36,961 nt of DNA from Myxococcales bacterium (GTDB lineage: Bacteria; Myxococcota_A; Polyangia; Polyangiales; Polyangiaceae). The DNA lies in NCBI GenBank assembly GCA_025355005.1, contig JANXLV010000308.1:1-36961 (forward strand). Direction: 5' to 3'. Position 1 is the first letter of the stretch; each line of letters opens with the position of its first letter. This document shows, in pieces, positions 1 through 8,796 of the stretch. A program made the position numbers and the translations under genes. The notes under the pieces are model-generated. The model made no database searches, was not told the origin of the DNA, and worked only from the letters and a program-made list of their open reading frames with translations.

Positions 1-28
1 CACCTGCTACAACGCCTGTCCGCAGTGA
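1..28 (+). CDS. 3' end of a plus-strand gene (partial)
   Basis: Frame 2 of the first 28 bases reads TCYNACPQ and then a TGA stop at 26-28. Six of the eight codons end in C and the other two end in T or G, which suits coding DNA here. It would be the tail of a gene entering from the left and converging on the next gene, whose stop is at 41-43. The two cysteines recall the Cys-rich exported proteins elsewhere in the window. Eight residues are too few to name a family, and this could be chance. Confidence 0.3.
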
Positions 29-40
29 CCCGCTGCGAGA

Positions 41-1195
41 TCAGAACGGCCTCATGGCCGCCTTCGCGATGTGCAGCTTCACGAGCGATCCAAAGCCCGC
101 GTTGACGAGGCGCTTCACGAGTTCGTCGTAGGTGCAGGCGAGCGCCTTCGCTGCCACATCCAGGTTCCATTCCGCTTCCGCGATCTTCGAGAGGAGGTAC
201 GCGCGGCGCACCTGCGCTGACGATAGGCGGAAGGTCTTCATGTACTCGAGCGTGCCGTCTTTCCGGAGGATGCGCTCGCCGATATGGCACTCCTCGTTCG
301 GGTCGAAGACGGGCGTGAACCTGTCGAGCTCGAACGGGCCCATGGTCCGCAGGCGCTCGGTCACCATGGGGCGGCCGAAGAGGCCCTCCGCGAGCAGGTC
401 CGTGTAGTCCCGATGAGCGCCGCGAACGCGGTCGGCTTCGCGCTCGAGATCATCCAGCGTCGCGACCTTGCTCTGATCGAGGTGCGCGAACGCCAGCGGC
501 TTCTGCGGATAGAGCATCGCGTAGTTGTAGAGAAGCTCTCCGTAGAAGTCCTCGAGCAGGGACAGGTGCAGACGCCGATAATCGTCGGGATGGGACACGA
601 CGAACACCGACGCGAGCGCCTCGGCGATGAACACCATCACGCCCACCTGGGTCTCGTGGATCTCGAACACGCGGAGAGCATCCTCGAAGCCGCGAATCCA
701 TGCACCATGCATGGATGTCTCCATGCGCGGACTGAGCCCGCGGCGCGCGGCCTGCTCCGAATAGTCGCTCCACAGGATCTCCGGACCCCGGAAATGCAGC
801 GCAAGAAACCCCTCCATCGCGAGATGCAGCGGCAGCATCCGGAACCGCCGGGTCGGCCCGTCAGTGTCAGCCTCTCGCTTCACCATGCGATGGTGGAGCT
901 TCACACAGCACGGCTTCTTTTCTCCCAGCGAAGCCCCGAGCGTCGCCTCGGAGCCGTCCGCCGTGTGCGCGATCACGAAGCCGTGCGGGATGTAGGAGAG
1001 GTACTTGATCCCGGGCGCGTGCGGCCGGCCATCCACGCCGACCAGACCGTATGCGCTGTAGTCGCGGATGCCGATGCGCAGATCGCCCGGCGCGCTCGCA
1101 CGCAAGATGGGGACGACGCGAAACGCTCCCATCACCTGGGACGAGCCGGCCCGAAGCCCGTATCCGGAGAGGTCCGCGGGGGCGCTGATTGTCAT
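41..1195 (-). CDS. ARPP-2-like protein paired with a vWA protein
   Basis: This is a 384-residue cytoplasmic protein with no signal peptide or membrane segment. The N-terminus (GYGLRAGSSQVMGAFRVVPI) resembles, from memory, bacterial ARPP-2-domain proteins, which begin with a similar '(R)PAQvwGgvRLVPL(l)R' stretch; that assignment is inference. The middle and C-terminal parts are helical and contain conserved-looking HPDDYRRLHLSLLEDFYG and EECHIGERILR segments. The ATG at 1195-1193 overlaps the TGA of the upstream vWA gene as ATGA, so the two are almost certainly translationally coupled and act together. A longer open frame reaches 1723, but it lies inside the vWA gene in another frame and is rejected as the start. 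The biochemical function is unknown. Confidence 0.75.
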   Translation of the reverse strand: MTISAPADLSGYGLRAGSSQVMGAFRVVPILRASAPGDLRIGIRDYSAYGLVGVDGRPHAPGIKYLSYIPHGFVIAHTADGSEATLGASLGEKKPCCVKLHHRMVKREADTDGPTRRFRMLPLHLAMEGFLALHFRGPEILWSDYSEQAARRGLSPRMETSMHGAWIRGFEDALRVFEIHETQVGVMVFIAEALASVFVVSHPDDYRRLHLSLLEDFYGELLYNYAMLYPQKPLAFAHLDQSKVATLDDLEREADRVRGAHRDYTDLLAEGLFGRPMVTERLRTMGPFELDRFTPVFDPNEECHIGERILRKDGTLEYMKTFRLSSAQVRRAYLLSKIAEAEWNLDVAAKALACTYDELVKRLVNAGFGSLVKLHIAKAAMRPF

Positions 1196-2613
1196 TCGGA
1201 CACCGCGAGAAATGCGGCAACGCGCGCGTCGAGGTGCGCGGCGAGCTCTGCCAGCGGGGCTCCACCGCGGGCGAAGCGCGCGAATGCGACCAGCGTGGGA
1301 ATCTCGTCGGCGTCGCGCACGCCCATGGTCGCGATCTTCGGCGAGAACGATTTCGGCGCGTAGGACTCGTTGTCGTAGACGGGGTTCAGATGGATGACGA
1401 AGGTCCCCGGGAGAAGGCGCTGCCCGGCCTCGAGGACCTGCCCGAGAAGTCCCTCCGGATCGTTGTCGAATCCATCCGAGACGATCACGAGGAGCTCGGG
1501 CGCGGTGCGCAGAGCATGCAGCACGGGGGTCACGAGATCGGTCGAGCCGCGCGGCGTGACAAGGAGCTCGCTCTCGGGCTCCCCCGCTTTTTCGCCCGTC
1601 CAGAAGACGGCGCAGGACGCCGCACAGCCCGACAGGAAGCGAGAGACGGCGAGCGCGACTGCAAGCGGTCTCTTGCGCTTCTCGTTCGAGCCCGAGCTCG
1701 AGAAGCTGCGATCGAGGACGCACGCCACCTTGCCGAAGCGAGCCGCGGTCCTCCGGATCGCTCGCCCGGTCGACTGGTCGAGCGCGGCAGAGAGCGCCGA
1801 CATGCGCGCGACGCGTTCGTCCTGTGGGAGCGAGAGCACGTAGCTCGCCACGCGGGTCGGTGGTTGACGCGCCCAGTTCACGTCGAGCGCGACGCCGTGC
1901 GCCGAGCCCGTGTCGCGGAGGCGCATTCGCTCGTTCTCGGTCATCTTCGGCGCGATTCGCTCGAGGAAGATGTCGCGCCGTACCCCGTGCTTTTGGGCCA
2001 ATCCTTCGGCGATCGAGTACGGCAGATCGTAGATCGCGCTCTCGGCGTAGTGGGCCTGCCGGAACGACTCGAACAGTGGCGTCTGGAATCGGCGCTCTCG
2101 CCAGCCCTTGACGAAGAACGCGGCGAGCTCTCCTTCGTAGCGCATGTGAGCGTGCATGGCGGCGCGCCGGAAGGTCCGACGATACTTCACCGCACGGAAG
2201 TCGCGCTTCTCCGTCGCGCCCAGATACCGCTTCGTGAGCGCGCGCGTGCGCCGGTTGTTCACACCGCGCCCGGCGACGTCGGAGAGAAGATGCATGGCGC
2301 GATGTGTGGGGAGACCGTCGAGCGAGCGCGTGATGAGCGCGTTCTCCTCGGCGCGGCTGCCCGGGTCCGTCTCACGCCCCGACGCGAGAAGGTTCTCGAC
2401 GATCAGCGCCTGGTTCATGTGGTTCACGCCACACGCGAGGACGCGCGCATAGAGGCTCCGATAGTTGCCCAGGATGTACTGGTGCAAGAAGCGGAGCGAC
2501 ACCGTCTGGCCATAGCCGTCGCCATAGAACTCCTTCTGTCCCGTGCACGCGAAGCACGCGTTCACGAACAGGAGAAAGTCTTCACGCGTGACGCGCTGGC
2601 TTCGGGTTTCCAT
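1192..2613 (-). CDS. vWA-domain protein with TROVE/Ro60-like layout
   Basis: This 473-residue protein has an all-helical N-terminal half (about 10-240, with a SLRFLHQYILGNYRSLYARV segment near 39-58) and a C-terminal von Willebrand A domain (about 290-470). The MIDAS metal site is visible as DRSFS at 301-305 (DxSxS), GSTDL at 356-360 (Thr358) and VSDGFDND at 378-385. TROVE proteins such as Ro60/Rsr have the same order, a helical ring followed by vWA, with a similar TD...P element, and bind misfolded or Y RNAs. Assignment to TROVE is inference; vWA is secure. The start has no Shine-Dalgarno; a pyrimidine-rich leader precedes the ATG. It is the first gene of a coupled pair with the ARPP-2-like gene. 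Confidence 0.85.
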   Translation of the reverse strand: METRSQRVTREDFLLFVNACFACTGQKEFYGDGYGQTVSLRFLHQYILGNYRSLYARVLACGVNHMNQALIVENLLASGRETDPGSRAEENALITRSLDGLPTHRAMHLLSDVAGRGVNNRRTRALTKRYLGATEKRDFRAVKYRRTFRRAAMHAHMRYEGELAAFFVKGWRERRFQTPLFESFRQAHYAESAIYDLPYSIAEGLAQKHGVRRDIFLERIAPKMTENERMRLRDTGSAHGVALDVNWARQPPTRVASYVLSLPQDERVARMSALSAALDQSTGRAIRRTAARFGKVACVLDRSFSSSGSNEKRKRPLAVALAVSRFLSGCAASCAVFWTGEKAGEPESELLVTPRGSTDLVTPVLHALRTAPELLVIVSDGFDNDPEGLLGQVLEAGQRLLPGTFVIHLNPVYDNESYAPKSFSPKIATMGVRDADEIPTLVAFARFARGGAPLAELAAHLDARVAAFLAVSE

Positions 2614-2749
2614 GGGAGGGGGGAAGGGAACGCTGCCCGGGGAGAAGAGGCGCGACGTGCTAGTTCAGCAACAAAAGCTGTATTCGGAAGTCACGCCGAA
2701 GTCCCACAGGCAGCAGCGCCAGCCTAGCGCAGTCTGCGAAGCGTTGACG
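2614..2749. other. Intergenic region upstream of the vWA gene
   Basis: This 136-base stretch lies between the esterase stop and the vWA start, both genes on the minus strand. It contains small dyads: CGCAG-T-CTGCG at 2728-2738 and AGCGT-TG-ACGCT at 2740-2751, the latter touching the esterase stop. No confident promoter was found. If the vWA protein is TROVE-like, this is where a Y-like RNA might sit, but I see no long stem typical of one. Confidence 0.3.
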
Positions 2750-3880
2750 CTACTGCGTGATCGACTTCGCCGGCACCTGCGTGAGCGCCGCGGGAGGGAA
2801 GAGCAGCTGCAACGGGATGGCGACGCGCGCCGACCAAGCTGCCGTCGAGTGGTGCTGGCCCGGGAACGCCAGGCGATGAAGGTCGTCACCGTTGGTGTAG
2901 CCGGCCCGCGTGAGCGCGCGCTGCATCGCGTGCGTGTGCTGGAAGCCGTCCTGCGCGGCCGCGTCTGCGTGAATTCCAACGCCAGAATCCAGGTAGATCG
3001 TCGGGCGCGGCGACGGGGCCAACCCGGCAGCGCGGACCATGTAGCGGTTCGCCCACCAGAACGAGCTGGAGATGCAGATGGCCTTGCCGAACACCTCCGG
3101 CGCGGTCCACGCGGCGAAGAAGGAGAAGAGACCGCCGAGCGACGAGCCGATGACGGCGGTGTCGTCGCGACCCACGCGCGTGCGAAACTCCTTGTCGATG
3201 CGAGGCTTGAGCACGCTGGTCATGGTCAGCAAGTGCTCGGCAGCGCGGCCGCCGCCGTGCGTCGGATCGGGGACGGGGCCGAGTCGGTCCTTTCGTGCCT
3301 CAGAGGTCTCGATGCCCACGACGATGAGCTCGCTCATGACGCCGATCTCGAGGAGCTGATCGATCACCGTGTCGAGCGTCCACACGCCGAATGGGTCCGT
3401 GGACGTGGACCAGAGCGCCTGCCCGTCCTGCGCATAGATCACCGGATAGTGTCGTGACCGCTGCTCGTCGTACGTGGGCGGAAGAAGCACGCGGTAGCGC
3501 AGCGGCCATGGCTTGGTGTCCAGGGTGACGGACGGCAAGAGCTTGCAGGTCGTGCGCTCGAACGCGGGACGAAGATGCAGATGGTCGCCGGCGTGCAGCG
3601 TGTAGTTGCGACCGTGGGCCCATTCGTCGTTCCCGCGGACCAGCTTGACGTCGAGCGTCTCGCCGTCTGCGATGGCGAGCTCGAAGACGCTACGGTCACC
3701 GAGGGTCGCAGTGGGCGGGGTCGTCCTCGTCCACGAGAGCGGCAGAGTGCTGCCTCGCAGGCCGATCGCGCCGCGCTCCTTCGGGTAGACGACCTCGATG
3801 ATCGTCGCTCGCTTGAACCGTTCGATGAGGCCCAGAGACGTCTTCTCCAGGAGCTCAGGGGCGCCGTCGTCTTTCTTCAA
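2750..3880 (-). CDS. Esterase, enterochelin-esterase/putative esterase family
   Basis: This 376-residue alpha/beta-hydrolase belongs to the 'putative esterase' family (Fes, S-formylglutathione hydrolase and antigen 85 types). An N-terminal beta-sandwich-like region (about 22-108, FKRATIIEVV to LHLRP) resembles a starch-binding or Ig-like module, and the catalytic domain follows. The nucleophile elbow is G-S-S-L-G-G at 245-250 (Ser247), and the likely catalytic His is in PGQHHSTAAW (343/344). YPVIYAQDGQALW is the usual first-strand motif of the family. No signal peptide is seen, so it is probably cytoplasmic. It lies 39 bases downstream of the ketopantoate-reductase-like gene and may share its transcript. 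The substrate cannot be told from sequence. Confidence 0.88.
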   Translation of the reverse strand: MKKDDGAPELLEKTSLGLIERFKRATIIEVVYPKERGAIGLRGSTLPLSWTRTTPPTATLGDRSVFELAIADGETLDVKLVRGNDEWAHGRNYTLHAGDHLHLRPAFERTTCKLLPSVTLDTKPWPLRYRVLLPPTYDEQRSRHYPVIYAQDGQALWSTSTDPFGVWTLDTVIDQLLEIGVMSELIVVGIETSEARKDRLGPVPDPTHGGGRAAEHLLTMTSVLKPRIDKEFRTRVGRDDTAVIGSSLGGLFSFFAAWTAPEVFGKAICISSSFWWANRYMVRAAGLAPSPRPTIYLDSGVGIHADAAAQDGFQHTHAMQRALTRAGYTNGDDLHRLAFPGQHHSTAAWSARVAIPLQLLFPPAALTQVPAKSITQ

Positions 3881-3919
3881 TTCCTACTCTCGCGTCCCCC
3901 GCTCCCATCCTACCAAGAT

Positions 3920-4780
3920 CTACGGCCGGATCGCACGTATCGCCTCGGTCCTTCCGGCATCCGGCGTCGCCGCCGACATCATGTCGATCAGCATGCGGGC
4001 CTCGCCCGGGCCCAATGCGCCCAGCTCCCGCACGGTCTTCGTGCGGCTCGCGATCCACACCACCAGCGCCGTCATCACGTCCGGCGCGTGGCTCATGAGC
4101 GCCATCGCCGACGGTGTGATCGCATTGCCGAGCGAGCGAACCAGCGCGAAGCCCGCTGACATGGCGCGCGCGATCTTGCGGGCCTCCTCCCACGACACAC
4201 CGCCACCGCCACGCGCGAACACGATCGCGGCGAGCGCCATGAAAGGCATGATGAACGCCGCGTGCGTGCGCAGCCAGCTGTGCATGTCGCCATGCATGAC
4301 CGTGGGAATGCGCGCCCCGGTGAAATGCTTCGCCCACGTTGCGTCGGACACCGTGGTGATCTGCCCGTGCGAGAACACCTCCGTCTGGAGCTTCCCCTCG
4401 TGGAGCGTGGCAAGCACCGCGGGAAAGCCGAACGCGAAGCGCGCCGCGCCCACTGCGTCGCGCAGGCGATCTAGCGGCTCGAACGTGTTGAACATGAACA
4501 TCACGATCTTCGCGTTGCTCTCGGTGACGGCGGGCAGCACCGCGTCCACCTGCGGCGCCAGCACCGTCACGAGCACGAGGTCCCACGGCGTGGTCGGGTC
4601 GAGCGTGCCACTCACGTCCACCTTCGCGCGCTCACCATCCACCCGCACGATCGCGTTCTCCGCCCGCAGCTGCGTGAGGCGAGCTCCGCGCGCGATCACG
4701 GTGACGTCGTGACCGACCTTGGAGAGATGAAACGCGAACGTGCTGCCGATGGCGCCCGTACCGACGATCGCAATGCGCAT
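3920..4780 (-). CDS. Ketopantoate reductase family protein (PanE/ApbA-like)
   Basis: This is a 286-residue oxidoreductase. The N-terminal Rossmann fold opens with MRIAIVGTGAIGSTFAFHL (GxGxxG dinucleotide site), and the helical C-terminal domain is of the ApbA_C type. The family reduces 2-oxo acids such as 2-dehydropantoate with NADPH. In the segment that normally carries the catalytic lysine, this protein reads SWLRTHAAF, with Arg where Lys is expected, so true ketopantoate reductase activity is doubtful. The ATG at 4780 directly precedes the GxGxxG strand; the longer open frame to 5005 is antisense noise inside the neighbouring gene. It sits 19 bases after the quinone-oxidoreductase gene, which suggests an operon. 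Confidence 0.85.
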   Translation of the reverse strand: MRIAIVGTGAIGSTFAFHLSKVGHDVTVIARGARLTQLRAENAIVRVDGERAKVDVSGTLDPTTPWDLVLVTVLAPQVDAVLPAVTESNAKIVMFMFNTFEPLDRLRDAVGAARFAFGFPAVLATLHEGKLQTEVFSHGQITTVSDATWAKHFTGARIPTVMHGDMHSWLRTHAAFIMPFMALAAIVFARGGGGVSWEEARKIARAMSAGFALVRSLGNAITPSAMALMSHAPDVMTALVVWIASRTKTVRELGALGPGEARMLIDMMSAATPDAGRTEAIRAIRP

Positions 4781-4799
4781 GGCCGCATCATGCCACTGT

Positions 4800-5804
4800 T
4801 CAGCCCTCGCGTACGACGACGACTTTGCCGACGGCGCGCCCCGACTCGACATACGCGAGCGCCTCCTTCGTCTCGGCGAAGGGGAGCGTGCGGTCCACCA
4901 CCGGGATGATCTCCCGCGACTCGAGGAGCGCGGCGATCTCCGCGAGCTGCTTCCCGTCGGGGCGCATGAAGAGGTATTCGAAGCGAGCTTCGTGCTCCCG
5001 TGCAAGGCGCGTCACCTTGCGTGTCATGATGCCCAGCGCAAATGTGATGAACGGATTCAGGCCCCATGCCTTGGCGAATTTCGCGTCCGGCTTTCCCCCG
5101 ACCGTCACGATGGTGCCGCCGCGCTTTATCACCTTGAATGAACGCTCGAGCGTGTCCCCGCCCTGCGTGTCGAAGATCACGTCGAACGGCTCGAGCACGT
5201 CGTCGAAGCGCTGCGTCTTGTAGTCGATGACCTCGGTGGCGCCGAGCTTCTTCACGAGGTCGTGGTTCTTCGCGCTGGCGGTGGTCGCCACGATCGCGCC
5301 CAGGTGCCGCGCGAGCTGGATGGCGAATGTCCCGACGCCGCCCGAACCAGCATGAATGAGCACCCGCTGGCCACGGGTCAGGTGGCCAAGCTCCACCAGA
5401 GCCTGGAAGCTGGTGAGGCCGACGAGCGGGATGGACGCGGCCTCCGCAAAGGTCAGGGCGGCAGGCTTCTTGACGGCGACCGATGCGTCGACGAGCGCGC
5501 GCTCCGCGAACGTTCCAATGCGATCCTTTCGCAGGCGCGCAAACACCTCGTCACCCACGGCGAATTCGGTGACGCCAGCGCCGACCTTGGTGACGACGCC
5601 GCTCATGTCGCCGCCGAGGACCAGCGGAAAGCGATCCTTCACGAGGACCTTCACGCCTCCTTCGCGGATCTTGAAGTCGACGGGATTGATGCTTGCGGCG
5701 CGCATGTCGACGAGCAGGTCGCCGGCGAGAGGCTGCGGCTCCGGCATGTCGCGCAGGGACAGCACGTCCGGCCCACCGTATCGATCCATGGCAAACGCCT
5801 TCAT
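4800..5804 (-). CDS. NADPH:quinone reductase / zinc-less MDR oxidoreductase
   Basis: This is a 334-residue medium-chain dehydrogenase/reductase. It shows the quinone oxidoreductase start (MKAFAMDRYGGPDVLSL), the substrate-domain motif ASINPVDFKIREGG, the Rossmann motif AGSGGVGTFAIQLARHLGA, and the end motif GRAVGKVVV. It lacks the Cys/His ligands of zinc alcohol dehydrogenases, so it probably reduces quinones or enones with NADPH in the cytoplasm. The ATG was chosen because the preceding ATG at 5815 runs into a stop at once. It is the first gene of a probable MDR-reductase-esterase transcript. Confidence 0.92.
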   Translation of the reverse strand: MKAFAMDRYGGPDVLSLRDMPEPQPLAGDLLVDMRAASINPVDFKIREGGVKVLVKDRFPLVLGGDMSGVVTKVGAGVTEFAVGDEVFARLRKDRIGTFAERALVDASVAVKKPAALTFAEAASIPLVGLTSFQALVELGHLTRGQRVLIHAGSGGVGTFAIQLARHLGAIVATTASAKNHDLVKKLGATEVIDYKTQRFDDVLEPFDVIFDTQGGDTLERSFKVIKRGGTIVTVGGKPDAKFAKAWGLNPFITFALGIMTRKVTRLAREHEARFEYLFMRPDGKQLAEIAALLESREIIPVVDRTLPFAETKEALAYVESGRAVGKVVVVREG

Positions 5805-5886
5805 CGCGCCATACTCGCAGACCTCCCGCTAGATCTCGATCGTGAACTGAATCGGAGGGGAGACGATCCTTGGTACGGTCGGAGAG

Positions 5887-7725
5887 CTACGGCCGAAGCG
5901 CCTTCTGCCTGAGGAACTTCACCGCGACCGAGCCGTCGGCGATCACTGCCTCGTTGAAGCCACGCTGGCTGTACTTGTCGCCCACCTTCTGGCGATACTC
6001 CTTCTCGAAGGTGCGGATCTCCGCGAGCCCAAGGAAGTACTGCGCCAGCTGCGTCGAGTCGAGCTTTGCACGGAGCAGCTTCTTTTCAGCCATCGCGCGC
6101 TCCTGGAAGCCGTCCTCCACCATGAAGCGAACGGCCTCCTCGTCCGTCATCGACCCGGACTGCAGCTTCACGTCCAGCACGGTGTTGGCGCACGAGATCA
6201 TCTGTCCGCGAAGATCGTAGAAGCGATAGCGATCGTTGTCCGCGCCGCCCCAGCCCAGCGTCACCATCTGGCCCTCCGCGTACACGGCCCAGCCCTCCAC
6301 CATCGCGGCGTTCCACATGACCGCGCGCAGAGGGTTCAGGTTCTTGCGCGAGTAGAAGAACTGCGTGTGATGACCGGGGTAGGCCTCGTGCATCGCGATG
6401 AGCTGCACCTCGTACTCGTTCTGCCCGCGCAGGTACGACTCGACCTTGTCCTTCTTCCACGTGGGGTCGATGGGGTCCACGTAGTACGTGGCCTTGAACG
6501 ACGGGCGCCGCTCCAGCACACCGGGCGCCAGGTATTCCGCGCCGGATGCGCCGCGCTTGAAGAGCGGCATGGGCTGCACCGTAAGCGTGTCCTTCGGCGG
6601 CAGCGCCAGGAGATCGTGCGACTCGATGAAGGCGCGCATCTGGTCCAGGTTCTTCGCGTGCGCGGAGACCAGCGCGTCGGGCGTGGGGTGGTGCTTGGAG
6701 AGCTCCTCCTTCACGCGGTTCACGATCTCCGCGTCGGTGCGCTGCTTCTTGTCGGCCGGCCACAGCTGCACGGCGAGCTTCTTCGAGAGCACGATCAGCT
6801 CCGCGCGCGCATCGTCGAATGCCTTCTTCGCAGCCACGAGCGCCTCGTCGGGCCCCAGCTCCGTCTGCAAGGCCATTCCGAACTTCTTCTTGTAGAGGTC
6901 GCGTCCCAGGCGCCATTCGCCGTCCGCCGTGGGCCCGAGCGTCTTGTCCAGGAACGTCTGGTAGCCCTTCAACGCCTCCACCGCGGCGGTGCGCGCGACC
7001 TCCGCGTCCTTGTCGTCCTTGGTGAAGTCGCGCACTTCGGTCTGCATGAACTCGATGCGACCGATGTTCTCCTTCTTCGCCTGCTCCGCGTAGACCTTGG
7101 GCGTCTTCTTCTTGCCACGCGGCTTCTCGAGCGCTGCCTTCGCCTGCGTGATGAACGCGGGCAGCGCGCGGAGCTGCGCCGTGAGGCTGCGGCGGCGGTC
7201 GGCCTCAGGCGCGAAGTCGCCGTGCATGATGTCGGAAATTCGACCTGCGACGATCTCCCGCGGGTCGTACACGGGGAACGAGTCGTTCATGCGCGGGTCC
7301 CACTCCCAGTCGCGGATCTCGCGGATGTAGAGCAGCTCCAGGCCAATGGCGTCGTTCATGATCGCGACGTCGACCACGTCGTCGAAGGATGTAGGATGCA
7401 CGGATGCGACCTCGGCGAGCAGCTTCGAGAGCTCGGCCTCGCGCCTTTCGAAGGCCTCCGGCGAGAAATCCGGCAGGGCCCCGTCGAAGCGATGATCGCC
7501 CGCAAAAGAAGCCAGATGCGGCTTTGCGCGGAACAGGCCTTCCAGGTAGCGCGCGGAGAGCTCTGACACGGCGGGCAGAGGGGCGACCCCGGAATCCACG
7601 GCCGCTGGTGCGATGGACGTGACGGCCGTGGCGCTGGGCTGCGGAAGCGGCGCGGGCGGCGGCGGCGCGGGCGAGCCGCAAGCAACGAAAAAAAGGAGCC
7701 CGACGGGGAGGAGAGGCCTTCGCAT
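5887..7725 (-). CDS. DUF885 metallopeptidase-like lipoprotein
   Basis: This 612-residue exported protein has a lipoprotein-type signal (MRRPLLPVGLLFFVAC, Cys16) followed by a Pro/Ala-rich linker to about residue 50. The remainder is a DUF885 domain, a helical fold related to M3/M32-type zinc peptidases. The diagnostic motif HEAYPGHH is at 446-453 and the downstream MVEGWAVYAEG at about 476-486 supplies the glutamate-bearing helix. It probably acts in the periplasm or on the cell surface as a carboxypeptidase-like enzyme, though most DUF885 proteins lack a proven substrate. Its neighbour 31 bases upstream is another small lipoprotein in the same direction. Confidence 0.9.
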   Translation of the reverse strand: MRRPLLPVGLLFFVACGSPAPPPPAPLPQPSATAVTSIAPAAVDSGVAPLPAVSELSARYLEGLFRAKPHLASFAGDHRFDGALPDFSPEAFERREAELSKLLAEVASVHPTSFDDVVDVAIMNDAIGLELLYIREIRDWEWDPRMNDSFPVYDPREIVAGRISDIMHGDFAPEADRRRSLTAQLRALPAFITQAKAALEKPRGKKKTPKVYAEQAKKENIGRIEFMQTEVRDFTKDDKDAEVARTAAVEALKGYQTFLDKTLGPTADGEWRLGRDLYKKKFGMALQTELGPDEALVAAKKAFDDARAELIVLSKKLAVQLWPADKKQRTDAEIVNRVKEELSKHHPTPDALVSAHAKNLDQMRAFIESHDLLALPPKDTLTVQPMPLFKRGASGAEYLAPGVLERRPSFKATYYVDPIDPTWKKDKVESYLRGQNEYEVQLIAMHEAYPGHHTQFFYSRKNLNPLRAVMWNAAMVEGWAVYAEGQMVTLGWGGADNDRYRFYDLRGQMISCANTVLDVKLQSGSMTDEEAVRFMVEDGFQERAMAEKKLLRAKLDSTQLAQYFLGLAEIRTFEKEYRQKVGDKYSQRGFNEAVIADGSVAVKFLRQKALRP

Positions 7726-7756
7726 CCGTCACGGATTAGCACAGGGTCGGCGCTCG

Positions 7757-8215
7757 TCAGTCGCGGGTGAAATGCACCAGCGCGGAGCCGCCTGCACCCA
7801 GCGCGCAGAGCGCGGGCTCGATCGCCGTGAGCTCGCCGTCCATGTTCGTTCCGTCGAAATACGTGACCGCGTAGTGAAGGTGGAGCTCGCCCGCGGTGAG
7901 GTCGGCGTCCAGTCCTTCGTCCACGATCGCGGCGCGCAGGGTGGCCGCGCGCACGCACGGGTTCTCCTCGAAGGTGAACGTGCCACTGACGGACAGCCCG
8001 TCTTGCGTGAACGTCGCGTGCGCCGGATGGTCGTGCCCGTCGGGCCCCTTCCACGTCCCGGTCCACGCGCCGGACACGCTGCCGAGCTTCTTGTTGGCGG
8101 CCTCCACCGCAGGATGGGTCACCTTCTCAGCGGCGGTCTGTTCGACGTCGGAGAAGCAGCCCGTGAGAGAAAGCGCGAAGAGGAAGCCAAGCGAAGGATT
8201 GAAGCGAATATGCAT
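7757..8215 (-). CDS. Small lipoprotein, unknown function
   Basis: This is a 152-residue predicted lipoprotein. The signal MHIRFNPSLGFLFALSLTGC has an LTGC lipobox at residues 17-20. The mature part looks like a small beta-barrel or lipocalin-like sheet: GAWTGTWKGPDGHDHPAHAT, then GTFTFEENPC, with two cysteines that could pair. Myxobacteria have many such single-domain 'GxWxGtw' lipoproteins of unknown role. It lies just upstream of the DUF885 gene and may be co-transcribed with it. No Shine-Dalgarno is obvious at this start. Confidence 0.75.
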   Translation of the reverse strand: MHIRFNPSLGFLFALSLTGCFSDVEQTAAEKVTHPAVEAANKKLGSVSGAWTGTWKGPDGHDHPAHATFTQDGLSVSGTFTFEENPCVRAATLRAAIVDEGLDADLTAGELHLHYAVTYFDGTNMDGELTAIEPALCALGAGGSALVHFTRD

Positions 8216-8388
8216 GCCCGTGGTGAGTGCAGCTCCCGGACCTGGGCCCCAGCGGCGCCGAGCGGGAGCGAATCGCCTGGAAAAACGCCCGCATCATCCG
8301 TTTCGCGCCAACGGCGGTTCACGTCCGCGCGACCGGCGCGTCGTGGGCGAGGGAGGCCGGTCGTGCAGCGCGAATGTACGGAAGGGCC

Positions 8389-8790
8389 ATGCGGTGTAAC
8401 CTGCTGCCCATGCATCTCGGTCGCATCGCGGGAATCACCGTGTTCGTTCTGCTCGGCCTCGCTGCGCTTACGAGCTGCAAGCCGCGCAACAAGGGCGTCG
8501 GGCCGAACGCGAGCGCGTCCACCCAGGCAGCGGCGTTGCCAGTCACATCAGCCGGCTCGAAGACGGATCACGAACTGGCTGACCAGCTCGAGAGCGCGTT
8601 CAACGCAGCGGAGAAGGCACACCCGGAAGGGTTTCCGCCGTGCGGCCCGGGTGTGACGGGACCGTGCTCCATGAAGACGGCAAGCGAGAAGGCAGGCACG
8701 TGGCGCGCGACTGCTTGGCAGCACGAGGTGGGCGCGCTCTCGGGAAATGCGACCACCGTCTTGATCGCAAACCAGAGAATGATGCACTGA
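8389..8790 (+). CDS. Small predicted lipoprotein, unknown
   Basis: This 133-residue protein has a hydrophobic signal ending in a lipobox (GLAALTSC). The ATG at 8389 is chosen because GGAAGG ends 3 bases before it; an internal ATG at 8410 would give a tidier signal (MHLGRIAGITVFVLL) but has no ribosome site. The mature part is short and Ala/Ser-rich, then has a helical stretch (HELADQLESAFNAAEKAH) and a PPCGPGVTGPC segment with two cysteines. No family was recognised. It is the first of three exported-protein genes on this strand; the next starts 6 bases after its stop. Confidence 0.65.
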   Translation: MRCNLLPMHLGRIAGITVFVLLGLAALTSCKPRNKGVGPNASASTQAAALPVTSAGSKTDHELADQLESAFNAAEKAHPEGFPPCGPGVTGPCSMKTASEKAGTWRATAWQHEVGALSGNATTVLIANQRMMH

Positions 8791-8796
8791 ACAGTC

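Noticed and set aside
284..2727. Long plus-strand frames opposite the vWA and ARPP-2-like genes
   Set aside because: They are Arg/Glu/Gly-rich antisense shadows in high-GC DNA with no domain; the minus-strand frames carry a clear vWA MIDAS site and coupled ends.
2614..2749. Y-like RNA next to the TROVE-like gene
   Set aside because: Only short dyads are visible and no long closing stem, so I do not annotate an RNA gene.
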